The notes beneath the pieces are model-generated. The model saw nothing but the letters and a program-made list of their open reading frames with translations, searched no databases and had not been told where the DNA came from. A DNA stretch of 64,000 nucleotides. Source: an uncultured Pelagibacteraceae bacterium. Lineage in GTDB: Bacteria; Pseudomonadota; Alphaproteobacteria; Pelagibacterales; Pelagibacteraceae. The DNA lies in contig CACJEG010000001.1 in assembly GCA_902592375.1 (NCBI GenBank), positions 248,001 to 312,000 of the forward strand, read 5' to 3'. The number at the start of each line of letters is the position of its first letter. The stretch's first letter is position 1. The translations under genes and the position numbers were made by a program. Of the stretch, positions 18,062-26,556 are shown piece after piece.

Positions 18062-18406
18062 CTAAGCGATCGGTAATCCATTTTCTGCTTTTTGAGAGGG
18101 ATGAACAAGTGTAACCTTACCATCGGCATCAATTGCTCCTAAAACTAATACTTGAGAAACTATTCCAGCAATATTTTTTTCAGGAAAATTACAAACAGCA
18201 ATAACTTGTTTTCCTTTTAAATTCTCCTCATTATAATAATGAGTAATTTGAGCTGAAGATTGTTTAATGCCAATATCGCTTCCAAAATCAACTTCAACCA
18301 CTAAAGATGGCTTTCTCGCTTTTTCATTTTTTTTAACAGAAATTACAGTACCAATTCTAATATCTACTTTATCAAAATCATTATAGGTAATTTGCTCTTT
18401 AATCAT
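18062..18406 (-). CDS. csaA: CsaA-like tRNA-binding domain protein
   Basis: A 114-residue protein consisting only of the OB-fold tRNA-binding domain seen at the C-terminus of MetRS: FDKVDIRIGTVISV at the N-terminus, VEVDFGSDIGIKQSSAQIT, and GKQVIAVCNFPEKNIAGIVSQVLVLGA. CsaA is described as an export-related chaperone in Bacillus. It is the first gene of the eight-gene minus-strand run, and only 24 AT-rich bases separate it from the divergent argE start. Confidence 0.88.
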   Translation of the reverse strand: MIKEQITYNDFDKVDIRIGTVISVKKNEKARKPSLVVEVDFGSDIGIKQSSAQITHYYNEENLKGKQVIAVCNFPEKNIAGIVSQVLVLGAIDADGKVTLVHPSQKAENGLPIA

Positions 18407-18430
18407 AATATAATATAGTGTTTTAAGTTT

Positions 18431-19609
18431 ATGAGTATAGATAACAATTTATATGAAAAATCAATCAAGATTTTAACTGACTTAATCGCATTTAAAACTA
18501 TCTCAGGTCAAGATAACAGTAATTTAATTGATTATTGTGAAAAAATTTTAAAGAACATCGGAATAGATACTTTCAAAGTTTATGATGATGATAAAAAAAG
18601 AGTTAATCTTTTTGGAACTTTAAAAGCAAAAAATCAAAGCACAAAAAAACCTATCATATTATCTGGACACACTGATGTGGTCCCAGTGTCTAAAGGTTGG
18701 AGCAGTGATCCATTCGTTGCAACTATTAAAAATGATAAATTATATGGAAGAGGTTCATGTGATATGAAAGGATTTATTGCATGTACACTTGCTTATGCAC
18801 CTATCCTCAAAGAAAGTAATTTAGATAGAGACTTACATTTCTGTTACACATTTGATGAAGAGACTGCATGTATTGGAGCTCCTTTATTAATAGAGGAATT
18901 GAAAAAAAGAGATATCAAAAATGGAATTTGTATAATTGGTGAACCAACTAAAATGAAAATTATTGATGCCCACAAAGGTATGAATGAATACACAGTTCAC
19001 TTTGGAGGACTTGCAGGACATAGTTCTAAACCACATTTAGGAGTAAATGCAGCTGAATATGCTACTAGATATGTTGGAAAACTTTTAGAAATTAGAGAAG
19101 AATTAAAAAAAAGAGTTCAAAAAGATAGTATTTTTGATCCTCCACATTCAACTTTATCAATTGGTGGAATTAAAGGTGGTATTGCCCATAATGTCATTGC
19201 AGATAAATGTAGTGTTGAATGGGAAACAAGACCAGTTGTTAAAGAAGATGGGGAATTTGTTACGAATGAAATTGATAAATATGCAAACGAAGTACTCTTA
19301 CCAGAAATGAAAAAAGTATTTCCAGATTCTTATATTAAAAAAGAAGTGATAGGTGAAGTTGTTGGTTTTAACAGATTGGATGAGTCTGAAGCATGTGAAT
19401 TTGTATCAAATATAACTGGTGATAATTCTAGAGAAGTAGTTTCTTTTGGAACAGAAGCTGGTTTATTTCAAGAATTAGGAATCAGTACAGTTGTTTGTGG
19501 ACCTGGTTCCATAGAACAAGCTCACAAAATTGACGAGTTCATAGAATTAAATGAAATGAAAAAATGTCTTAAATTTTTAGAAGGTGTAAAAGATAAATCG
19601 GTAAATTAA
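18431..19609 (+). CDS. argE: Acetylornithine deacetylase-like M20 peptidase
   Basis: A 392-residue M20 enzyme with SGHTDVVP (metal His and Asp nearby), GRGSCDMKGF (bridging Asp) and FDEETACIGAPLL (catalytic Glu). The dimerisation domain spans roughly residues 180-300. ArgE removes acetate from N-acetylornithine in arginine synthesis; close relatives deacylate other N-acyl amino acids. It stands alone, divergent from csaA, and its 3' end overlaps the convergent aldehyde dehydrogenase by 4 bases. A catabolic role with the neighbouring agmatinase family enzyme cannot be excluded. Confidence 0.85.
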   Translation: MSIDNNLYEKSIKILTDLIAFKTISGQDNSNLIDYCEKILKNIGIDTFKVYDDDKKRVNLFGTLKAKNQSTKKPIILSGHTDVVPVSKGWSSDPFVATIKNDKLYGRGSCDMKGFIACTLAYAPILKESNLDRDLHFCYTFDEETACIGAPLLIEELKKRDIKNGICIIGEPTKMKIIDAHKGMNEYTVHFGGLAGHSSKPHLGVNAAEYATRYVGKLLEIREELKKRVQKDSIFDPPHSTLSIGGIKGGIAHNVIADKCSVEWETRPVVKEDGEFVTNEIDKYANEVLLPEMKKVFPDSYIKKEVIGEVVGFNRLDESEACEFVSNITGDNSREVVSFGTEAGLFQELGISTVVCGPGSIEQAHKIDEFIELNEMKKCLKFLEGVKDKSVN

Positions 19610-21039
19610 CTCCAACCACCTACGGCTTTTACTTCTAAAAATTCTTCTAAACCGTGTTCACCTGCTTCTCGACCTATTCCAGAATGTTTAAAACCACCGA
19701 AAGGTGCATCAACTGCAATACCTGCTCCATTTACATCAACCATTCCAGATCTTAATTTTCTCGCAACTCTTTGTACTTTTTCGGAATCTTGAGTTTGGAT
19801 ATAGTTTGTTAATCCATAAGCAGTATCATTTGCAATTGTTATTGCCTCTTCTTCTGTTTCAAATGGGATAACAGATAAAACGGGTCCAAAAATTTCTGTT
19901 CTTGCAACTTCCATATTATTATTTACGTCCGCAAAAACAGTTGGTTTAACAAAGTAACCTTTGTCTAATCCATCAGGTTTACCTGTTCCTCCAGCAACTA
20001 ATTTTGCACCTTCATCTATTCCTTTTTGGATTAAAGTTTGTATTTTTTTGTATTGAGTTTCTGAAATAACTGGACCTATATGTTCTCCTTCTTTTTTAGG
20101 GTCACCAACCTCAAAACTTTCAGTATATTTTTTTAATCTCTCAATAGCCTCTTCATACATTGATTTTTCAACTAACATTCTTGTTGGCGCATTACAAGAT
20201 TGTCCAGAATTTCTAAAACATCTTAAAGCACCTCTTTCAATAGCCTCTGGATCAGCATCTTTAAAAATTATATTTGCTCCTTTACCACCTAATTCTAAGC
20301 TTACTCTTTTAAAATCTTTAGCAGCATTTTGTGAAATCAAAGCTCCTGCTCTTGTTGATCCCGTAAAAGAAATCATATTAATATCTGGATGACTTGTAAG
20401 AGCATCACCTGTTGTTGCTCCATCACCATTAACTAAATTGAACACACCTTTTGGAAATTTTACATCATCAATAATTTCAGCAAGTATCATTGAAGATAGT
20501 GGTGCTAATTCTGATGGCTTTAAAACCATTGTACAACCTGCAGCTATTGCTGGCATTACTTTTAAACAAACTTGGTTCATCGGCCAATTCCATGGTGTTA
20601 TTAATGCACAAACACCTTTTGGTTCATAAATTAATCTTTGATTAGGAGCATGCTCACCTAATGGTTTTTCAAATGCAAAATTTTTTAAGTATCTAATAAA
20701 TGATTTAATATGACTTGCTCCTGTGCCTGCTTGTAATTTTGTTGCAAAATCTTTTGGAGCACCCATCTCAAGAGTTATAGCTTCTGCAATATCTGCCCAT
20801 CTTTTCTTATAATTTTCATAAAGTTTTTCTAATAGTGCAATTCTTTCTTCTTTGGAAGAAAAGGCCCAAGACTCGTAGGCATCTTTAGCTGCATTAACAG
20901 CATTATCAACATCAGCTTTGTTCCCCAAAGTAATTACTGCACAATTTTCTTCTGTAGCAGGATCAATTACTTTAATTTCCTCAGAGCTATTTGGCTTAAC
21001 CCACGATCCATTAATGTAAAAATTTTTTTTGTCTAACAT
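19606..21039 (-). CDS. NAD(P)-dependent aldehyde dehydrogenase
   Basis: A 477-residue aldehyde dehydrogenase. The catalytic cysteine is in RNSGQSCNAPTRM, the general-base Glu in SLELGGKGAN, and the nucleotide loop is SFTGSTRAG. The opening (MLDKKNFYINGSWVKP) and active site are closely similar to the enzyme at 34071, which makes the two a recent paralogue pair. It lies 20 bases after the agmatinase-like gene, so an aminoaldehyde or guanidino-aldehyde substrate is plausible. The specific aldehyde is not determinable by reading. Confidence 0.9.
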   Translation of the reverse strand: MLDKKNFYINGSWVKPNSSEEIKVIDPATEENCAVITLGNKADVDNAVNAAKDAYESWAFSSKEERIALLEKLYENYKKRWADIAEAITLEMGAPKDFATKLQAGTGASHIKSFIRYLKNFAFEKPLGEHAPNQRLIYEPKGVCALITPWNWPMNQVCLKVMPAIAAGCTMVLKPSELAPLSSMILAEIIDDVKFPKGVFNLVNGDGATTGDALTSHPDINMISFTGSTRAGALISQNAAKDFKRVSLELGGKGANIIFKDADPEAIERGALRCFRNSGQSCNAPTRMLVEKSMYEEAIERLKKYTESFEVGDPKKEGEHIGPVISETQYKKIQTLIQKGIDEGAKLVAGGTGKPDGLDKGYFVKPTVFADVNNNMEVARTEIFGPVLSVIPFETEEEAITIANDTAYGLTNYIQTQDSEKVQRVARKLRSGMVDVNGAGIAVDAPFGGFKHSGIGREAGEHGLEEFLEVKAVGGWS

Positions 21040-21059
21040 GTTTTGAGGTTATCCTTTCT

Positions 21060-22019
21060 TTATGTTTTTGCAAATAAATTAGTTAATTCATAAACAATAG
21101 TTGCCGCCGCTAAAGAAGTTACTTCTGCATGATCATATGCTGGAGAAACCTCAACAACGTCTGCTGAAACTAAATTTAATCCAGACAAACCTCTTAAAAC
21201 ATTTACCATTTCTCTTGTAGTCATCCCTGCAATTTCTGGTGTACCAGTACCTGGAGCAAATGCAGGGTCTAAAACATCAATATCAATTGATAAGTATAAA
21301 GGATTGTCTCCCACTCTTTTTCTAATTCTTTCTGCTATTTTATCGGTTCCTTCTGTTTGAAACTCATCACAATGAATTATTTTAAATCCAAAACTTTCAT
21401 CATTTTTAATATCATCTCTACTATAAAGTGGACCACGAATTCCAACATGCATAGAAGCATCATCTAAAAATAAACCTTCTTCTCTTGCTCTTCTGAATGG
21501 AGTTCCATGAGTATAAGGTGCACCAAAATATGTATCCCAAGTATCTAAGTGGGCATCAAAATGAACTAAAGATACAGGACCCTTATTTTTTTTATTGATT
21601 GCTCTTAACAGTGGAACTGCAATAGTATGATCTCCACCTAAACTTATAATTCCTCCAACCTTATTTAGTAAATCTGTTGCGCCTACTTCTATTTGTTTGA
21701 TTGCTTCATCAATACTAAATGGATTGCAAGCAATATCACCAGCATCAGCTACTTGTTGGATTTTAAAAGGCTCAACATCATAATTAGGATGATAATTAGT
21801 TCTCAAATGTCTAGATGCTTGTCTGATGCTTTGTGGACCAAATCTTGCTCCGGGTCGATAACTTGTGCCAGCATCAAATGGAATTCCAACAATTGCAACG
21901 TCACAACTTTCCACATCTCTTAGTTCGGGAAGTCTTGCAAAAGTGCTTGGGCCAGCAAATCTTGGAACTTTAGTTCCACTAACTGGTTGAATTGGATTTT
22001 TGTTTCTTTCTTTTTTCAT
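21060..22019 (-). CDS. speB: Agmatinase/ureohydrolase family protein
   Basis: A 319-residue ureohydrolase. Manganese motifs: SLGGDHTI, HFDAHLDTWD and SIDIDVLDPAFAPGTGTPE. Members split urea from agmatine, guanidinobutyrate, guanidinopropionate or arginine. The 319-residue length and N-terminal extension fit agmatinase or guanidinobutyrase rather than arginase. Pairing with an aldehyde dehydrogenase suggests catabolism of a guanidino compound through an amine/aldehyde. No urease is in the window. Confidence 0.88.
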   Translation of the reverse strand: MKKERNKNPIQPVSGTKVPRFAGPSTFARLPELRDVESCDVAIVGIPFDAGTSYRPGARFGPQSIRQASRHLRTNYHPNYDVEPFKIQQVADAGDIACNPFSIDEAIKQIEVGATDLLNKVGGIISLGGDHTIAVPLLRAINKKNKGPVSLVHFDAHLDTWDTYFGAPYTHGTPFRRAREEGLFLDDASMHVGIRGPLYSRDDIKNDESFGFKIIHCDEFQTEGTDKIAERIRKRVGDNPLYLSIDIDVLDPAFAPGTGTPEIAGMTTREMVNVLRGLSGLNLVSADVVEVSPAYDHAEVTSLAAATIVYELTNLFAKT

Positions 22020-22072
22020 TTTTTAATAATCTAAGATAATATTATCTAATCTAATTCGTCTATAATAATTTA

Positions 22073-22801
22073 ATGAAAATTTTATTTTTATTTATTCTTA
22101 TTTTTCATATTTCGCATGTAAATGCTGATGAAATTTATAATCTGATAAAAATTCCTAATTTAGAAATTTATAAATTAAAAAACGACAATAATATTCGTTA
22201 TTTAAGCGCTAAAGGTAATTTTAAAATTGGTACAAATAAGAACATTACTTGTGACAAAGTTGATATAAATAATTTAAATACAAAATTTCCTTTAATTGAA
22301 AAAAATCTTAATCGATATAATTCTAATTTTCTTAATAAGATAAAATTAAAATATATTGTATTTTGTGAAAATTTATTCATCTCTGAAATTAATACTGGGG
22401 GAATACCTGATAATAAAAACAGGACATTAATTTTAGATATTAATTTTAATAAAAAATATTTTGAAAGAATGATGCACCATGAAATTTTTCATATGATACA
22501 AAATACTCACATTGAATATTTTGATGAGGATAAATTTTCCTCTTTTAATCTAAAATCATTTAATTACGCTGAATGTTCAACTTGTTCTGATAGATTAAAT
22601 TTAGATATATATGAAAAAACTGATGGTTTTTTAACAGAATATTCTAAATCTATCCCATCTGAAGATATGGCTGAAATTTTTTCATTTTTAATGACTGATA
22701 AAGAAACAATTGAAGATAAAATTAATAGTGACAAAATCCTAAATAACAAAGTGAATTTTATAAAATTAAACTTAGCTAAAATAGATAAAAATATTTTATG
22801 A
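22073..22801 (+). CDS. Putative secreted zinc metallopeptidase
   Basis: A 242-residue protein with an N-terminal signal peptide (residues 1-18, ending HISHVNADE) and a zinc-peptidase motif HEIFH at residues 136-140 within MMHHEIFHMIQNTH. About 70 residues later, SEDMAEIFSF resembles the EDxAE third-ligand segment of gluzincin-like putative peptidases. Two CSTCS-like cysteines lie between. It therefore looks like a periplasmic peptidase of unrecognised subfamily. It overlaps the cyclophilin gene by 4 bases (ATGA), so the two are coupled. Confidence 0.7.
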   Translation: MKILFLFILIFHISHVNADEIYNLIKIPNLEIYKLKNDNNIRYLSAKGNFKIGTNKNITCDKVDINNLNTKFPLIEKNLNRYNSNFLNKIKLKYIVFCENLFISEINTGGIPDNKNRTLILDINFNKKYFERMMHHEIFHMIQNTHIEYFDEDKFSSFNLKSFNYAECSTCSDRLNLDIYEKTDGFLTEYSKSIPSEDMAEIFSFLMTDKETIEDKINSDKILNNKVNFIKLNLAKIDKNIL

Positions 22802-23448
22802 TTAAAACTATTAAAGCCTCAAAATCAGAAAAAATTTTATTTATATTTTTAATTAGTCTTTCAATTTTTGCTTTTACATCTTTTTTTTTATTAAAAAATA
22901 AATGTCTATTTGTTGGAAAAAATAATTTAAGTAAACTTAATTTTAATGAACCAAATAATATTGCAGTAATGAATGTTGAGTGTGGAAATGTAATAATTGA
23001 ACTTTATCCAGATATTTCTCCAAAAGCGGTAGAAAGATTTAAAATTTTAATTGAACAAAAAATGTATGATGGTTCTGCTTTTTATAAAGTTTCAGAAAAT
23101 ACTTTTGTACAAGCTGGAGATATTGAGTATGGAAATATAAATAATTTAGATTATTCCAAAATTGGTAGCGGAAAGTCTGGATTAGGATTGTTAAAATCAG
23201 AACTGAGCGATGATTTTAAATTTACAGAGGGAAGTGTAGGTTTTGCTAGAGCAACAGAATTTGATACAGAAGATAGTGAATTCTTTATTACATTAAAAGA
23301 AATTCCAATTTATCAAGGTGAATATACTCCAATTGGTAAAGTAGTTTATGGTTTAGATATATTAACTAAAATTAAAACAGGTAATAAAGCAATTTATGTT
23401 TTAAGACCTGATTATATTAAAACCCTGAGAATGTTTAATTCTAATTAA
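22798..23448 (+). CDS. Membrane-anchored cyclophilin-type peptidyl-prolyl isomerase
   Basis: A 216-residue protein. A single transmembrane helix at residues about 14-35 anchors a cyclophilin domain with VECGNVIIELYPDISPKAVERF, GSAFYKVSENTFVQAGD, and VGFARATEFDTEDSEFFITL. The canonical catalytic arginine in FHRV is lysine here (FYKV), and spacing in the SQFFI block is preserved. The domain would be periplasmic. Isomerase activity may be reduced. Coupled with the upstream zinc peptidase, and overlapping the convergent gene by 8 bases. Confidence 0.8.
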   Translation: MIKTIKASKSEKILFIFLISLSIFAFTSFFLLKNKCLFVGKNNLSKLNFNEPNNIAVMNVECGNVIIELYPDISPKAVERFKILIEQKMYDGSAFYKVSENTFVQAGDIEYGNINNLDYSKIGSGKSGLGLLKSELSDDFKFTEGSVGFARATEFDTEDSEFFITLKEIPIYQGEYTPIGKVVYGLDILTKIKTGNKAIYVLRPDYIKTLRMFNSN

Positions 23449-25663
23449 CCAAAGGTTTGCCAGTCGACAATGTGTGTTTAATTCTTTCTTGAGTTTGTTT
23501 TGTTTCTATCAATCTCATGAAAGAGTCTAGTTCTAATTTATAAAGATCATCCTCTGACAATACTTTTTCAATAGTAGTATCTCCACCGCTTAAAACGTTT
23601 GCAAGCTCAGTTCCAACATGCATACCATGATCTAAAATTACCTTTTCGTTGTATAATTTCTCTAAAACCTTAACCATTTTATCTTTCAACGGCTTTCCAG
23701 AAAGTTTGAATTTGCACTCTTCTGGAGGAACAAAATCATTATTTTGATCAATTAAATTTTTTGATTCCTCAAAAAGACTGTTTCTGTTCATTATTTTTTT
23801 GTCGTCTGGTCTTAAATACTTTAATGGCTCAGCCTCGATTGGAGAAGTAGCTGTTTTAGCATAACCAATAATATCAAAAACTTTTAGTGGTGCATAATCT
23901 GGGTCTGATTTTGCTTCTTCTGTTTGTGACCATCTCCACAACATTTCCTTACATCCCCCACCTGCTGGAACCAATCCAACAATAGTTTCAACTAATCCAA
24001 TAACTAAATTTGTGTGTGAGGCAACAAAATTACTTTGAACTAAAACCTCAAAGCCTCCTCCAAGCGTAAGTCCAGAGGGAGCTGATACAACTGGGTACTT
24101 AGAGTATTTTAAAGTTTTGCATGTATCTTGAAAATACTTAATGAATTTTTCAATTGATTTAAAATCTCCTTTATCAGCAAAATTCATAGTATAACTTAAA
24201 TTTACACCTGCTGAAAATTGCATGCTTTCATTAATTATTATTAAGGGTTTGTCAGTTGCATTTTTAAGTGCATCCATTGAGTCATAATCTAATGCACAAG
24301 CTTTTGTTGTAAATTCAACAATATTAAAATCTTTAAATCGATGAATTTCAGCTGAATTATTTTTATCCAGTTTAATTGCTGATGGTCTTATTTTTCCTAA
24401 AGTTTGAATGTCTGTATAAATTTGTCTTTCTCCATAGAAATTTTCATCTTTTGTTTTTGATAAATTTTCTAAAAATTTATTATTTTCAAAGTTATCGATT
24501 CTTTCAAAGAAATTCTTTACCCCTATAGATTTTAACATTTCAAAAGGACCCATTGCCCAATTAAAACCAAGTCTCATAGCTTCATCAATATCATTAAACT
24601 TATCGGTAATTCCTGGAACCAGTGAAGATGCATATTTAATTATTTTTGAAATTACAATCCAAGCATACTCACCATACTTATCTTTTCGATTAATTAAATT
24701 ATCGATGTCAACAGTCTCTATTCCTAAATCTATTTTTTTTGTTGCTGAATACTCCCCTGTATCTAAATTAATCGCTTCTAAAATTTTTTGATCTCCACTT
24801 TTATTCATTCTATAAAAGCCACCTTTTCCTTTACGACCGGTGTAGCCTGTCTCAATTAATTTTTTTACTAATGGAATTTCTTTTGCAACAATTTGAAATT
24901 CATCTTTATCTGAAAGTTCTTTTATAAAGCTTTTTAATACATCAGCCATCAAATCAATTCCAATCAGATCATACAATCCAAATACTCCTGTTTTAGGTAT
25001 ACCCATTGGTCTACCAAAAACTGCATCTGCTTCTTCAATTGAAAGTTTCATTTTGAATGCTTCCGTCATGGCAACTTGCATAGCATAAACACCAATTCTA
25101 TTACCTAAAAACCCTGGGGTATCATTACAGATTATAGCTCCTTTACCAAGCTCAACTTCACAAAATTTCTTTAAAGAATTAATTTTATTTAAGTCGTTAT
25201 TTTCGTTTTTAACAATTTCTAACAATCCCATGTATCTGACAGGATTAAAAAAGTGAGTGATGCAAAAATCTTTTTTTTCTTCGTCATTTAGTTTTTCTGA
25301 TAGAACTTTAATTGGAATTGACGATGTATTTGATGAAACTATTGCACCTTTTTTTCTGTTCTTAAATATCTTTTCATAAATATTGTGTTTAATATCAATT
25401 CTTTCTACTACTGCCTCTACCACCCAATCTGCATCTTTTACTACGTCAAAATTTTCTTCAATATTTCCAACATTAATATTGTTAATTTTGCTCTTATCTA
25501 TTAGCAATGGAGGTCTAGATTTATGAATTCTTTCTCTAGCTTTTTCGCTGATTTCAGTTGTTAAATCTAAAAGAGTAACTGGTACGTCTGCATTACATAA
25601 GTGGGCAGCTATCCCGCTACCCATTGTACCAGAACCAATAACTACAACTTTTTTAATTTCCAT
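23441..25663 (-). CDS. 3-hydroxyacyl-CoA dehydrogenase / enoyl-CoA hydratase fusion (FadN order)
   Basis: A 740-residue bifunctional protein. Residues about 3-185 are the NAD-binding dehydrogenase domain (GSGTMGSGIAAHLCNADVPV), followed by two C-terminal dehydrogenase domains (NTPGFLGNRIGVYAMQ near 180; FNWAMGPFEMLKSIG near 370). A crotonase domain follows from about residue 425 to 620 (LGGGFEVLVQSN, GLVETIVGLVPAGGG). This order, dehydrogenase first, is that of Bacillus FadN, the reverse of E. coli FadB. It would catalyse two steps of beta-oxidation. No thiolase or acyl-CoA dehydrogenase gene is in the window. Confidence 0.88.
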   Translation of the reverse strand: MEIKKVVVIGSGTMGSGIAAHLCNADVPVTLLDLTTEISEKARERIHKSRPPLLIDKSKINNINVGNIEENFDVVKDADWVVEAVVERIDIKHNIYEKIFKNRKKGAIVSSNTSSIPIKVLSEKLNDEEKKDFCITHFFNPVRYMGLLEIVKNENNDLNKINSLKKFCEVELGKGAIICNDTPGFLGNRIGVYAMQVAMTEAFKMKLSIEEADAVFGRPMGIPKTGVFGLYDLIGIDLMADVLKSFIKELSDKDEFQIVAKEIPLVKKLIETGYTGRKGKGGFYRMNKSGDQKILEAINLDTGEYSATKKIDLGIETVDIDNLINRKDKYGEYAWIVISKIIKYASSLVPGITDKFNDIDEAMRLGFNWAMGPFEMLKSIGVKNFFERIDNFENNKFLENLSKTKDENFYGERQIYTDIQTLGKIRPSAIKLDKNNSAEIHRFKDFNIVEFTTKACALDYDSMDALKNATDKPLIIINESMQFSAGVNLSYTMNFADKGDFKSIEKFIKYFQDTCKTLKYSKYPVVSAPSGLTLGGGFEVLVQSNFVASHTNLVIGLVETIVGLVPAGGGCKEMLWRWSQTEEAKSDPDYAPLKVFDIIGYAKTATSPIEAEPLKYLRPDDKKIMNRNSLFEESKNLIDQNNDFVPPEECKFKLSGKPLKDKMVKVLEKLYNEKVILDHGMHVGTELANVLSGGDTTIEKVLSEDDLYKLELDSFMRLIETKQTQERIKHTLSTGKPLVN

Positions 25664-25699
25664 AGCGACTTCTATATATGAATAAATTATTTGGGTAAA

Positions 25700-26554
25700 T
25701 TATCTATTTATTCCTCTTAATCTCTCAGATCTTCTTCTTAATAATTCAGCAGTTACAAGAATTAAGGTTGATAAAAGAATTAAACAGGTTGCTACTGCAA
25801 GAATTGTCGGGCTCAATTGTTCTCTTAAACCTGTCCACATTTGTATTGGAATAGTAGTATTTTCTAAACCTGCGAGGAATAACACCACCACAACTTCATC
25901 AAAAGATGTCACAAAAGCAAACAATCCTCCTGAAATTACACCGGGCAATATCAATGGAAGAGTTATCTTCATAAATGTATTTACTGGATTACTACCTAAG
26001 CTTGCTGCAGCTCTTGTCACACTATGATCAAATCCGGAAAGTGTTGCAGTTACAGTAATTACAACAAATGGAGTTCCTAGTATTATATGAGCAAAAACTA
26101 TTCCTGTATGCGTTGCTGCTAAACCTACTTTTGCCATAAAGAAAAATATTGCAACACCTGAAATAATTAATGGAACAATCATTGGAGAAATAAGAGTAGC
26201 CATTATAATTCCTTTATAAGGCATGTGCCTACTACTCAATCCTAAAGCAGCCAAAGTACCTAAAATTATTGAACCAATGGTTGCAAAGATTGCAATTATA
26301 AAACTATTTTTTGCAGCTAATCCCCATGGGTTTTTAGTTCCATAGACCATGTCTTTGTACCATCTTAAAGAAAAAGCATCAGGATCAAGATTTTTCATTC
26401 CCTCAGAAAAAACTAAAAATTCTTCAGCGTTAAAAGATAATGGAAATATTACAAATAGTGGTGCAATTAAAAAGAAAAATACAAATGCACAAATAGTTAA
26501 ATAAACATAATGCCAAATCCTATAACGTGTTTCTGTATAACTTGGTAATGCCAT
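25700..26554 (-). CDS. potC: Polyamine-type ABC transporter permease PotC
   Basis: A 284-residue permease with six predicted helices and the BPD-type inner-membrane loop RAAASLGSNPVNTFMKITLPLI (contains EAA-like motif AAASLG). FTSFDEVVVVLFLAGLENTTIPIQMW is typical of PotC/PotI permeases. It forms the transport channel with PotB, driven by PotA. It ends the pot operon, 2 bases after potB. Confidence 0.9.
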   Translation of the reverse strand: MALPSYTETRYRIWHYVYLTICAFVFFFLIAPLFVIFPLSFNAEEFLVFSEGMKNLDPDAFSLRWYKDMVYGTKNPWGLAAKNSFIIAIFATIGSIILGTLAALGLSSRHMPYKGIIMATLISPMIVPLIISGVAIFFFMAKVGLAATHTGIVFAHIILGTPFVVITVTATLSGFDHSVTRAAASLGSNPVNTFMKITLPLILPGVISGGLFAFVTSFDEVVVVLFLAGLENTTIPIQMWTGLREQLSPTILAVATCLILLSTLILVTAELLRRRSERLRGINR

Positions 26555-26556
26555 AT

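Noticed and set aside
22198-22380. 60-residue minus-strand frame opposite the metallopeptidase
   Set aside because: AT-rich shadow with low-complexity hydrophobic composition.
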